From Elusimicrobiota bacterium (lineage in GTDB: Bacteria; Elusimicrobiota; Elusimicrobia; Elusimicrobiales; UBA9959), in contig DMES01000030.1 of assembly GCA_003450815.1 (NCBI GenBank), positions 20,236 to 25,488 of the forward strand: 5,253 nucleotides of DNA, in the 5' to 3' direction. Shown here one piece after another: positions 1 through 5,253 of the stretch. Under the pieces are notes generated by a model, which had not been told where the DNA came from, did not search any database, and saw nothing but the letters and a program-made list of their open reading frames with translations. Every line of letters starts with the position of its first letter. The stretch's first letter is position 1. The position numbers and the translations under genes are program-made.

Positions 1-41
1 GTCCCCGCCATAGTATCCGCCTTTCTGTTTTTAGGTTTCAT
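1..41 (-). CDS. Start of an unidentified gene, cut off by the left edge
   Basis: An ATG at 41-39 overlaps the TGA stop of the preceding ligase-like gene (38-40) in the classic ATGA arrangement. A strong Shine-Dalgarno sequence, GGAGG, lies four bases before the ATG and is formed by the last codons of that gene. The frame stays open to the window edge and encodes MKPKNRKADTMAG. This start is lysine- and arginine-rich and hydrophilic, so the visible part does not yet show a signal peptide or membrane segment. Thirteen residues are too few to assign a family. The overlap implies translational coupling to the ligase-like gene and therefore a role in the same envelope process, which is inference. 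The well-placed ribosome binding site makes this much more likely a true gene start than chance. Confidence 0.6.
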   Translation of the reverse strand, partial: MKPKNRKADTMAG

Positions 42-2347
42 TTTCCCTCCGCTGAAATTTCAATAAGCAGCCGGGCAAAAGCGCCGGCCGGCAAATCAAA
101 TTTTGAAAGACCCGCAAAAAAAACAAAGGCGAATTTTTTCCCGCGAAGGCGGCTGTCATCAGGCAGCCGCAATGTTCCGTCAATGACGGCGATTGAATTG
201 GCCTTGAGATCAATTTCCACCGGTTCCAGCTCCAGCTTAAAATCCGCTCTTGCGCTCCGATATCCCGCCGGCACAATAAAAGGAGTGTTTTCTGTCGGGA
301 CTATCTGAACAATTACCCGGTAATCCTCATCTTCCAGATTCATCAGCTTGAAGGCCTGACCTGATTTTGAAATACGGACAGGCAGTCCCAGAGGGACATT
401 ACGCAAAATGATCTCCTGTTCAATAAATCTCACATTTCTTTTTGGCAGATAGGGGCCCAGTTTTTCCATGGCGGGAACATAAGAGGGAATTATTTCCAAA
501 GCCCGCAGCCAGGCTTTCTGGGCCTGTTCCTTATGCCCCGCCTGTTCAAGCGCCGTGCCGTACCTTGTCCAGAACTCCGGATACATGGGAGCGAGTTCCA
601 GAGAACGCTCAAAATATTTCACGGCTTCTTCAGCCACCGGCGTTCCTAAGTACGTGTGGAGATACTGGTAAGCCAATCCCAGGTTATGAGAGGTGTCCGG
701 CAGATTGGGGAAAAGCTGATTGGCCAGGGCGCAGGACTTCAGCGCTGCATATAGGTGGAAAGGCCGCTTATCCTTGTTATATAAGTTGACGTGCGCTATG
801 GCCAGGCGCGTGTAAGCGGGGTAAAAATGTCTATTCAGTTTACGTGCCGCCTCGTATTGAAGCAGGGCGTTTTCCGAACGGCCCCTGACTCTTTCATTTT
901 CCCCGCGCTGATAATGCCAATCGGCCAAAGCACTGCGGATTGCGATATTAGCAAGCAGCAGGCCCACAACCCCCGCAGTCGCGAAGACCGCCGCCCGGAC
1001 CCAGACGGGCCACGAGAGCAGGCACATTTTCTTTTTTTCTCCATATGAAGCGAGAATCCCTAACCAGCACCAGAGATAGGCTGATGTGGCCGAGACGCTG
1101 AAGTTGAAAAACGCATGCGTTTCCAGGGCAAGGCAGGAGGCGGAAATCCCGGCGAGAATAAGCCGGTCATTCTCCCCGGTGTTTTGGCGCCAGGCTTTTC
1201 TAAGAAGAACCAGAATGCTCGCCCATAACCAGAGGTAGGCGCCCAGTCCCGGTATGCCTGTGGTCGCCACGACCTGAAGGAGTTCGTTGTGGGCGTTTGT
1301 GGCCAATTGCAATGGCCCCGTCTGCCTGCGGTGGGTCATATCCTGGTACCTGGGAAAGACATCTCCAAAAAGGTCAAGTCCCACGCCGGCGAGCGGGTGA
1401 TCGCGCGATATGCGGAGGGCGCTTTTCCAAAGATGCAGCCGCGCGGCCGCGCTGCTTTCCTTGGAATCAATCATGACTTTAGCTCTCGTCCATATCATTT
1501 CGTTCCCGCCGCGCCCGACAGCATAGCGGCTGAGAACGACGGATCCCGCAGATAGCAGCGCCACCAGCAGAAGTTCTTTCCTCCAGTACTTGCGGGTTAA
1601 AAACAGCCATAACACCAAGCCTCCCGTAAGGCCCAGCCAGGCCCCCCGCGTCATGCTGATAAGGCAAAGCAAAAAGTTAAGGCCGCAGATGAAAGCGGCG
1701 CAGACCCGCAGCCACCCGCGGCCGCTTAAACAGAAATAAAGTGAAATCGGAACAGCCATGGCGGCAAACCCTCCCATATAAACCGGATTGCCGAAGGTGG
1801 CTGAAAACCGATACGCGGGAGCGGAGGCTTTCCAGAAAGGGTCCCATCCCACCCTTTGGCAAAAGAGGTAAATGAATGCGACAAGCGAGCTCCACATGAT
1901 GACCGCGAGAAATCTAACGCGTTTCTCCGGGTGTAGGGCGGCGATCCAGTATATGACCGCATATGAGGCAACCGACCAAAAGCCCCCAAACCACAGACCG
2001 TGACTGCCGAAAAAACTGGTGAAACGGTCGGGGCTGAAAAACGCGGAAACTCCCATAACACCCACAAAAACAAGCACCGGTAAGGCCAGGGGAGGGAAAA
2101 ATATTTCAATGCGGTTGCGAAAAAGGCTTATTGCCAGACCCAAAAAAACAAGGGCCAGTACGCCTAAACGAAGAAACAAGGTCTGGGGTAATTGGAACGG
2201 AGAATTTAACCCGGAAAAAAAAACCAGGGGAACGAAAAACAAAAGCACGGCCAGGCCCCAGAAAAGAATGCCGGTGGACAGGGTGTCCCGCGGGGAACCA
2301 CTGGCCCCCGTAACTCCTGAGCTTTCCCCATTCTTTAATTGAAACAT
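38..2347 (-). CDS. O-antigen ligase/polymerase-like membrane protein with TPR region and beta-rich C-terminal domain
   Basis: This 769-residue protein starts at the ATG at 2347-2345, seven bases after a strong AAAGGAG. Residues about 26-435 are polytopic, with roughly twelve hydrophobic segments, and another lies near 446-470. Between segments, residues about 274-365 form a large hydrophilic loop with Wzy_C/O-antigen ligase (PF04932-type) hallmarks: R303, W307, D316-P318, G321-G323 and the NAHNELLQ motif at 351-358. Family members transfer or polymerise undecaprenyl-linked glycans on the periplasmic face of the inner membrane, adding them to lipid A core, to proteins or to a growing chain. 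Residues about 473-632 hold three to four TPRs; the clearest spans about 572-622 (EEAVKYFERSLELAP). Residues about 640-768 look beta-rich and Ig-like, with the pattern of a hydrophobic strand, LKANS, LPDDSRLRGK and a final strand; I do not recognise a named family. Known ligases are usually 400-450 residues, so this is an extended fusion. The substrate and the ligase-versus-polymerase choice cannot be read from the sequence. It is the middle gene of a three-gene overlapping operon. Confidence 0.85.
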   Translation of the reverse strand: MFQLKNGESSGVTGASGSPRDTLSTGILFWGLAVLLFFVPLVFFSGLNSPFQLPQTLFLRLGVLALVFLGLAISLFRNRIEIFFPPLALPVLVFVGVMGVSAFFSPDRFTSFFGSHGLWFGGFWSVASYAVIYWIAALHPEKRVRFLAVIMWSSLVAFIYLFCQRVGWDPFWKASAPAYRFSATFGNPVYMGGFAAMAVPISLYFCLSGRGWLRVCAAFICGLNFLLCLISMTRGAWLGLTGGLVLWLFLTRKYWRKELLLVALLSAGSVVLSRYAVGRGGNEMIWTRAKVMIDSKESSAAARLHLWKSALRISRDHPLAGVGLDLFGDVFPRYQDMTHRRQTGPLQLATNAHNELLQVVATTGIPGLGAYLWLWASILVLLRKAWRQNTGENDRLILAGISASCLALETHAFFNFSVSATSAYLWCWLGILASYGEKKKMCLLSWPVWVRAAVFATAGVVGLLLANIAIRSALADWHYQRGENERVRGRSENALLQYEAARKLNRHFYPAYTRLAIAHVNLYNKDKRPFHLYAALKSCALANQLFPNLPDTSHNLGLAYQYLHTYLGTPVAEEAVKYFERSLELAPMYPEFWTRYGTALEQAGHKEQAQKAWLRALEIIPSYVPAMEKLGPYLPKRNVRFIEQEIILRNVPLGLPVRISKSGQAFKLMNLEDEDYRVIVQIVPTENTPFIVPAGYRSARADFKLELEPVEIDLKANSIAVIDGTLRLPDDSRLRGKKFAFVFFAGLSKFDLPAGAFARLLIEISAEGK

Positions 2348-2360
2348 TATTGAACTCCTT
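2345..2360 (-). promoter_or_regulatory. TAATG overlap with strong ribosome binding site for the ligase-like gene
   Basis: The TAA stop of the secreted-protein gene (2349-2347) shares one base with the ATG of the ligase-like gene (2347-2345). The sequence before it reads AAAGGAGTTCAATA, a strong Shine-Dalgarno sequence at seven-base spacing, formed by the Lys-Gly-Val codons of the upstream gene. This fixes the start of the ligase-like gene and points to translation by reinitiation or coupling. Confidence 0.8.
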
Positions 2361-3369
2361 TAATGTAAACATTGATAGCCGGCACGCTGGTCGCGGATGA
2401 AACCTGCGGTGGAGTAAACCTGAACCAAAAGCTCCGGCTCTGCCCCACAGGAACACTTACCCCTGTTGAACTGCCATTGACGGTATATCTGTCATTGCCG
2501 CCACCGCCGGTCTGGCTGGTTTGATACACCGTAGTTACCAGGTCTTCTGAGCCGAAATCGGCATTTTCCGGACGGAGGTCATGGAATACCGCTTCCAGCA
2601 CCGCTTCATTAATTCCCGGCGTTCCGTCCGTGGATAGGAACCATGGCGATCCCGCTGTGACGGTGGCGGCCCGGATCCAGAAAGTCTCCGTCACATTCCC
2701 GTCATTTTTAACGGTGACCGCCGTGGCGCTGATGGAAGAAACGCCCAGATAAAGGGAGGAAAAGTCATAAGAGAGCTCAACGATCTCTATGCTGGGGCCG
2801 ACCGTATAGAAAACGGAGACCGTTACGGAGTCAAACCGTATCTCGTTTGAGGCGGTATCATTATCATACAGGATAATCCCGAAATCGGGATTGTTGACTT
2901 CCTCCGGAGACCAGGTAGTTTGCCAAAGATCATCGGACGCTCCAACCACGGCCGTATCATCGGCGTCCTTTGGCAGATCCTGGGCTGTTTTTGCCGTTCC
3001 GGCTAATGAGGTGCTGTTTTTGGTAAGGCCGACGGCATATTGGCGTTCAGCGGCGGCGGTACCCGTACCGTTGCCTTCCCGTGTAACCGTTAGGCCATTG
3101 ATTACGGCGCCGATTGGAATAGAAAAGTTGAAGTTCGTGACTTTGAAATAATCCTGTGCCGTGCCGGCGTAGGCTGCCCATAGATCATCAGAGCCGTCTG
3201 TAATGCGCGCCGAATCAACCCAATTCGTCCCGGAAGAGGAGGCCGGATTCTTTGACTGTACCTCGGCGCAAACAAAACCGTCAGAAAACACATCCAACAG
3301 CGCCGCTAAAACTAAAATTGAGATCCGCGCCGGGAACCGAAATGTGTGCCGTTTCATACGCGTTTGCAT
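2347..3369 (-). CDS. Secreted two-domain beta-sandwich protein of unknown function
   Basis: From the ATG at 3369 this is a 340-residue protein. The frame also offers GTG at 3390 and ATGs at 3387 and 3357. I chose 3369 because it alone has a Shine-Dalgarno-like GGAG upstream, though at a long 12-base spacing; 3357 gives the tidiest signal peptide. The N-terminus has basic residues, a hydrophobic core (about 16-28, ISILVLAALLDVF) and a plausible signal peptidase I site after VCA (about residue 35). Domain 1 (about 36-189) is beta-rich, with a FSIPIGAVINGLTV segment and two SDDLW motifs (60-64 and 145-149). It ends FDSVTVSVFYT, in the style of surface or tail-like beta-sandwich domains. Domain 2 (about 192-340) has TAVTVKNDGNVTETFWI and VPVGQSRSFWFRFTPP, an Ig-like or surface-layer pattern. 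There are no catalytic motifs, C-terminal anchor or lipobox. Its stop overlaps the ligase-like gene's start, so the two are probably made together. It could be an envelope or surface structural protein, or a substrate of the neighbouring transferase; both are inference. Confidence 0.75.
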   Translation of the reverse strand: MQTRMKRHTFRFPARISILVLAALLDVFSDGFVCAEVQSKNPASSSGTNWVDSARITDGSDDLWAAYAGTAQDYFKVTNFNFSIPIGAVINGLTVTREGNGTGTAAAERQYAVGLTKNSTSLAGTAKTAQDLPKDADDTAVVGASDDLWQTTWSPEEVNNPDFGIILYDNDTASNEIRFDSVTVSVFYTVGPSIEIVELSYDFSSLYLGVSSISATAVTVKNDGNVTETFWIRAATVTAGSPWFLSTDGTPGINEAVLEAVFHDLRPENADFGSEDLVTTVYQTSQTGGGGNDRYTVNGSSTGVSVPVGQSRSFWFRFTPPQVSSATSVPAINVYIKGVQ

Positions 3370-3417
3370 AAGTTCAGGAATCTCCATCACAATGTTGTGG
3401 TTGATCGAAGAATGTAC

Positions 3418-3455
3418 TTTATAGTATGAAGCACAAATGTAAAGGAAAATGTAAA
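3418..3455 (-). promoter_or_regulatory. Possible promoter and TGTAAA direct repeat upstream of the secreted-protein operon
   Basis: On the minus strand TATAAA (3423-3418) matches five of six bases of a sigma-70 -10 box and would start transcription about 40 bases before the ATG at 3369. No good -35 box lies at 16-18 bases; the nearest candidate, TTTACA (3443-3438), is only 14 bases away. A poor -35 would fit an activator-dependent promoter. On the plus strand, AAATGTAAA occurs twice as a direct repeat, at 3435-3443 and 3447-3455, a 12-base period close to the tandem sites bound by OmpR/PhoB-type winged helices. The regulator immediately upstream has such a domain. The boxes are visible; the regulatory role is inferred. 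Confidence 0.35.
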
Positions 3456-3461
3456 TTTTCC
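3444..3461. repeat. Perfect inverted repeat, 7-base arms around a 4-base centre
   Basis: GGAAAAT-GTAA-ATTTTCC is a perfect palindrome in the gap between the regulator and the secreted-protein gene. It lies about 20 bases upstream of the candidate -10 box and overlaps the second TGTAAA element. It could be an operator. It could also form a small hairpin in the regulator's transcript, but no run of T follows it on the minus strand, so it is a poor intrinsic terminator. Confidence 0.55.
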
Positions 3462-3489
3462 CTGAATTTTTAAATTGAGAAATTCGGGG
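3460..3489 (-). other. Hairpin downstream of the regulator gene, possibly a weak terminator
   Basis: CCCTGAATTT (3460-3469) and AAATTCGGGG (3480-3489) pair over ten positions with one mismatch or wobble around a ten-base loop. The structure lies about 48 bases after the regulator's stop and directly abuts the 3444-3461 palindrome, with a two-base overlap. Neither hairpin is followed by a T-tract in the direction of transcription. Termination is therefore doubtful, and readthrough from the regulator into the operon is possible. Confidence 0.35.
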
Positions 3490-3536
3490 AAACGGCCATG
3501 ATGGTGAATGGGGGGAATTGGACGAGTTGAAAATTG

Positions 3537-4544
3537 TTAGGTGTCTGTAAAACGATACCCCAGGCTATAATGGGTTTCAATCCGGCTGCCGTACGGCTTT
3601 AATTTTTGACGGAGGTTTTTTATATGGCAATCTACGGTTCTGGTGTTGATATTTACGGTATACCCCCAGACAATTTCCAAAAGCATGGTTTTACTGAATA
3701 GCACCTCCGGTCTTTTCAGGAATAAGGAGAGTAATTCCGATTCCTTCCATGTGAGGGGCATGGGGACAGATCGTTTCAAAGAATCACTGATTTCCAATAT
3801 GCGGCTATTGGGGTCAAGGGTGATAAACTCGTCGCGACTGGTTAAAACATGACTGTGGGGACTTGTATCCAGTTCCGACCATAAACGTCTCCGCAAAGCC
3901 AACCGGATTCTGGCCATAAACACGCTGGAAGCCAGAGGTCTTTTTAAAAAGTCCCAGGCGCCCTTTTTAAAAGCCTTGGCTGCATCCTGGGGAGCTGGAT
4001 GTCTGCCGGAAATTAGCAGGTAGACTGGGGTATTTTGATGTGATTCTTGAATTAGTCGTTTGATTTCGTCAAACAGGCTCCATCCTGAAGGAAATTCCAA
4101 ATCCAAAACGACTATATCGGGTTTTTCTCCCGATTTTAAAATAGTCTTAATGCGGGAAAAGTCCCCGGCTGGGAACACCTCATATCCTTGTCTTTGCAAA
4201 TCGGAACACGACTGTCGCACCACATCCGTATCCCGCGACACAAGAAGGATTTTTGCCGTCGTTCTTAAAACATGGGTTTTAACCGTTTCGCCATCGCATC
4301 TTTCAGCCGGTTGTGGCTTATTATCTGTCTGTCCGCTTACGACGGCCGGCAACCGTAAATACTTTTTGAGAGGTTTACGTGTCAGAAGATTGCGCAGGAA
4401 AAGGAAGGTGAAGCCATCGCCGAGTTTTTTCCATGGCGTAAGTCTCCCCTCTTCTATCCAGTGATAAAGGGTCGGGCGGGTAATTTTCAGGAGGCGACAA
4501 ACCTCCGTGGTGGTCAGGACATCATCTGGATGCGTTATCGGCAT
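3537..4544 (-). CDS. Orphan regulator: excisionase/MerR-like HTH, degenerate receiver, OmpR/PhoB winged helix
   Basis: This 335-residue cytoplasmic DNA-binding protein has three domains. Residues about 9-62 are an excisionase/MerR-type helix-turn-helix (LTTTEVCRLLKITRPTLYHW, then EEGRLTPWKKLG). Residues about 66-95 are a polar linker. Residues about 97-217 are a response-regulator receiver with the phospho-acceptor candidate D148 (IVVLDLEFP), S179 at the conserved Ser/Thr position and K201 (FLKRPL). The usual acidic pair after the first strand is replaced by S103-R104 (ILLVSRD), so normal magnesium-dependent phosphorylation is doubtful. Residues about 232-333 are an OmpR/PhoB winged helix, with LTWKESELL, a recognition helix near TRTVDCHIKNLRQKL and the terminal SLGYRF hairpin. 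Typical OmpR-family proteins are about 230 residues; the extra length is the N-terminal HTH. No histidine kinase is adjacent. The ATG at 4544 is the only reasonable start, because an in-frame stop lies eight codons upstream; it lacks a Shine-Dalgarno sequence. The likely target, from position, is the secreted-protein/ligase operon and perhaps its own promoter (inference). Confidence 0.85.
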   Translation of the reverse strand: MPITHPDDVLTTTEVCRLLKITRPTLYHWIEEGRLTPWKKLGDGFTFLFLRNLLTRKPLKKYLRLPAVVSGQTDNKPQPAERCDGETVKTHVLRTTAKILLVSRDTDVVRQSCSDLQRQGYEVFPAGDFSRIKTILKSGEKPDIVVLDLEFPSGWSLFDEIKRLIQESHQNTPVYLLISGRHPAPQDAAKAFKKGAWDFLKRPLASSVFMARIRLALRRRLWSELDTSPHSHVLTSRDEFITLDPNSRILEISDSLKRSVPMPLTWKESELLSLFLKRPEVLFSKTMLLEIVWGYTVNINTRTVDCHIKNLRQKLKPYGSRIETHYSLGYRFTDT

Positions 4545-4547
4545 TGT

Positions 4548-4574
4548 TTTACATTTTGCAACAAATTATTTACA
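4548..4574 (-). promoter_or_regulatory. Paired TGTAAA elements in the regulator's leader
   Basis: TGTAAA appears on the minus strand at 4574-4569 and 4553-4548. The two are 21 bases apart, about two helical turns, and lie between the predicted transcription start and the ATG. The same hexamer occurs twice in the gap before the secreted-protein gene. Binding here would block transcription, consistent with autorepression. The leader is A/T-rich, so chance recurrence is possible. Confidence 0.3.
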
Positions 4575-4583
4575 GGCTGATAA

Positions 4584-4612
4584 AAAATACAATAAATATT
4601 TTCCGCTGTCAA
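4584..4612 (-). promoter_or_regulatory. Sigma-70-like promoter of the regulator gene
   Basis: The minus strand reads TTGACA (4612-4607), a perfect -35 box, then 17 bases, then TATTTT (4589-4584), a four-of-six -10 box. Transcription would start near 4577, leaving a leader of about 33 bases. This suggests the regulator has its own promoter, separate from the upstream TPR gene. Confidence 0.55.
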
Positions 4613-4680
4613 CGCTCACTGTGCACTCTGCACCAAGAATATTGTAATGATTTGTGGTTTAATAGGTCTTGTTTCCTGCA

Positions 4681-5253
4681 TCATTGGCCATTCAGGCTTG
4701 AGCCCAAAGTAATGCGCAGGTTTTTTCCCGCATCAGGGTAATTCGGGGCGATTCTGAGCGCCTCACGAAAATGCTGTATTGCCTCATCACGGCGGCCCAG
4801 GGTCGCCAATGCTATTCCCAACGCATTGTGAACTTTCTCCATCTCCGGCTTAATCCGCAATGCCTCCCGGTAATGAGTGATAGCTTCCTCCACTTTGCCC
4901 TGTCCTGCCAAAGCGGACCCCAGGTTGCCATGCGCCTCCGGAAAGTCCGGTTTGAGCCGCAATGCCTCACTGTAATGAGTGATAGCTTTCTCCGCTTTAC
5001 CCTGTCCGGCCAGAATAAACCCTATATTATTGTGGACTTCAGCCAAAGCTGGATTGAGCCGCAAGGCTTCCATGTAACGGGAGATAGCTTCCTCGTTTTT
5101 TCCTTGCGCGGCCAGAATAAAGCCTAAATTATTGTAGGTCTCCGCGAAATCAGGCTTAAGGCGCAATACCTCCTGATAATGCGCCACAGCCTCGTCAGTT
5201 CTGCCACGCCCGGCCAGAGAAACCCCCATATTGTTGTGCGCCATCCAGCAGGA
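4681..5253 (-). CDS. TPR-repeat protein, C-terminal part; 5' end beyond the right edge
   Basis: The frame is open to the window edge. A methionine codon sits at 5244-5242, but the residues before it (Ser-Cys-Trp) contain no stop, and the first TPR appears to begin at or before that point. The gene therefore probably starts outside the window. Five consecutive 34-residue TPRs are visible, each with the pattern NNLGFILAxQGKxEEAIxxY followed by xEALRLxPxxAE. A short cap follows (AGKNLRITLGSSLNGQ) before the TGA at 4683-4681. Such repeats form a superhelical scaffold for protein-protein contacts. The repeat style resembles the C-terminal arrays of bacterial TMTC/GT39-like membrane glycosyltransferases and of O-GlcNAc-transferase-like proteins, but no catalytic domain is in view, so this is only a suggestion. 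A 136-base gap and a separate promoter precede the regulator, so it need not share a transcript with the downstream genes. Confidence 0.85.
   Translation of the reverse strand, partial: SCWMAHNNMGVSLAGRGRTDEAVAHYQEVLRLKPDFAETYNNLGFILAAQGKNEEAISRYMEALRLNPALAEVHNNIGFILAGQGKAEKAITHYSEALRLKPDFPEAHGNLGSALAGQGKVEEAITHYREALRIKPEMEKVHNALGIALATLGRRDEAIQHFREALRIAPNYPDAGKNLRITLGSSLNGQ
4754..5253. repeat. 102-base tandem repeat encoding the TPR array
   Basis: About 4.9 copies of a 102-base unit occur in exact register, with unit boundaries at 4754, 4856, 4958, 5060 and 5162, each mostly beginning CGCAA on the plus strand. The copies at 4856 and 4958 are strikingly similar over their first 60 bases, including a shared TAATGAGTGATAGCTT. 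This suggests recent duplication or gene conversion. The other copies have diverged while keeping the TPR consensus. Confidence 0.85.

Noticed and set aside
442..1555. Several plus-strand open frames of 85-115 codons
   Set aside because: They are antisense to the ligase-like gene, arginine- and proline-rich and without domain features, as expected for shadow frames of a moderately GC-rich gene.
1726..2456. Minus-strand open frames of 116 and 127 codons in a shifted frame
   Set aside because: They overlap the membrane region of the ligase-like gene and the end of the secreted-protein gene. The hydrophobic runs are by-products of the overlapping membrane-coding frame.
3240..3369. Lipoprotein signal in the secreted protein, because a cysteine lies near the cleavage site
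   Set aside because: The residues before the cysteine are GFV, which do not fit a lipobox; an ordinary signal peptidase I site (VCA then E) fits better.
4060..4464. A 134-codon plus-strand open frame
   Set aside because: It lies entirely antisense to the receiver and HTH parts of the regulator, whose domain motifs are clear, and its translation shows no recognisable motif.
4621..4633. GTGCA-CTC-TGCAC short inverted repeat as a terminator for the TPR gene
   Set aside because: The stem is only five bases and has no following T-tract; it may be chance.
4544..4741. A 65-codon plus-strand open frame across the regulator's upstream gap
   Set aside because: It has no ribosome binding site, overlaps the TPR gene's end antisense and has no recognisable composition or motif; the gap is better explained by the regulator's promoter.
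4754..5253. CRISPR-like periodic repeats
   Set aside because: The 102-base period keeps an open reading frame and encodes 34-residue TPR units throughout, with no spacers.

Overview
All genes read leftward on the minus strand. The window holds three complete genes and two that run off its ends. In transcription order (right to left) they are: the C-terminal part of a tetratricopeptide-repeat (TPR) protein (4681-5253); an unusual three-domain transcriptional regulator (3537-4544); a secreted two-domain beta-sandwich protein (about 2347-3369); a large polytopic O-antigen ligase/polymerase-like protein with a TPR region and a beta-rich tail (38-2347); and the first 13 codons of another gene (1-41).

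The layout suggests an uncultured Gram-negative (diderm) bacterium. A Wzy_C-type ligase followed by TPRs, a secreted protein ending in an Ig-like domain, and degenerate 34-residue TPR arrays are combinations I associate with deep-branching diderms such as Omnitrophota or Elusimicrobiota. That is an impression from protein style; the sequence has no rRNA or other marker to confirm it. Coding regions look moderately GC-rich, and the two intergenic gaps are clearly AT-rich.

The secreted protein, the ligase-like protein and the left-edge gene form a tight operon. The first junction is a TAATG stop/start overlap with AAAGGAG in front of it. The second is an ATGA overlap with GGAGG in front of it. 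Each Shine-Dalgarno sequence lies inside the final codons of the preceding gene, so the three are probably translationally coupled and may act together at the cell envelope, with a glycan transferase or polymerase paired with an exported beta-sandwich protein.

The regulator lies upstream of this operon, separated by a 146-base gap containing a perfect 7-4-7 palindrome, a second longer hairpin and two TGTAAA elements. Its own 136-base upstream gap has a good sigma-70-like promoter (TTGACA, 17 bases, TATTTT) and two more TGTAAA elements in the expected 5' leader. The regulator combines an excisionase/MerR-like helix-turn-helix, a response-regulator receiver lacking the acidic pair normally needed for magnesium binding, and an OmpR/PhoB-type winged helix. 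No histidine kinase is visible. A reasonable but untested model is that this orphan regulator controls itself and the envelope operon through the TGTAAA elements.

I found no RNA genes, CRISPR array, insertion sequence or attachment site. No gene-free stretch exceeds 150 bases.
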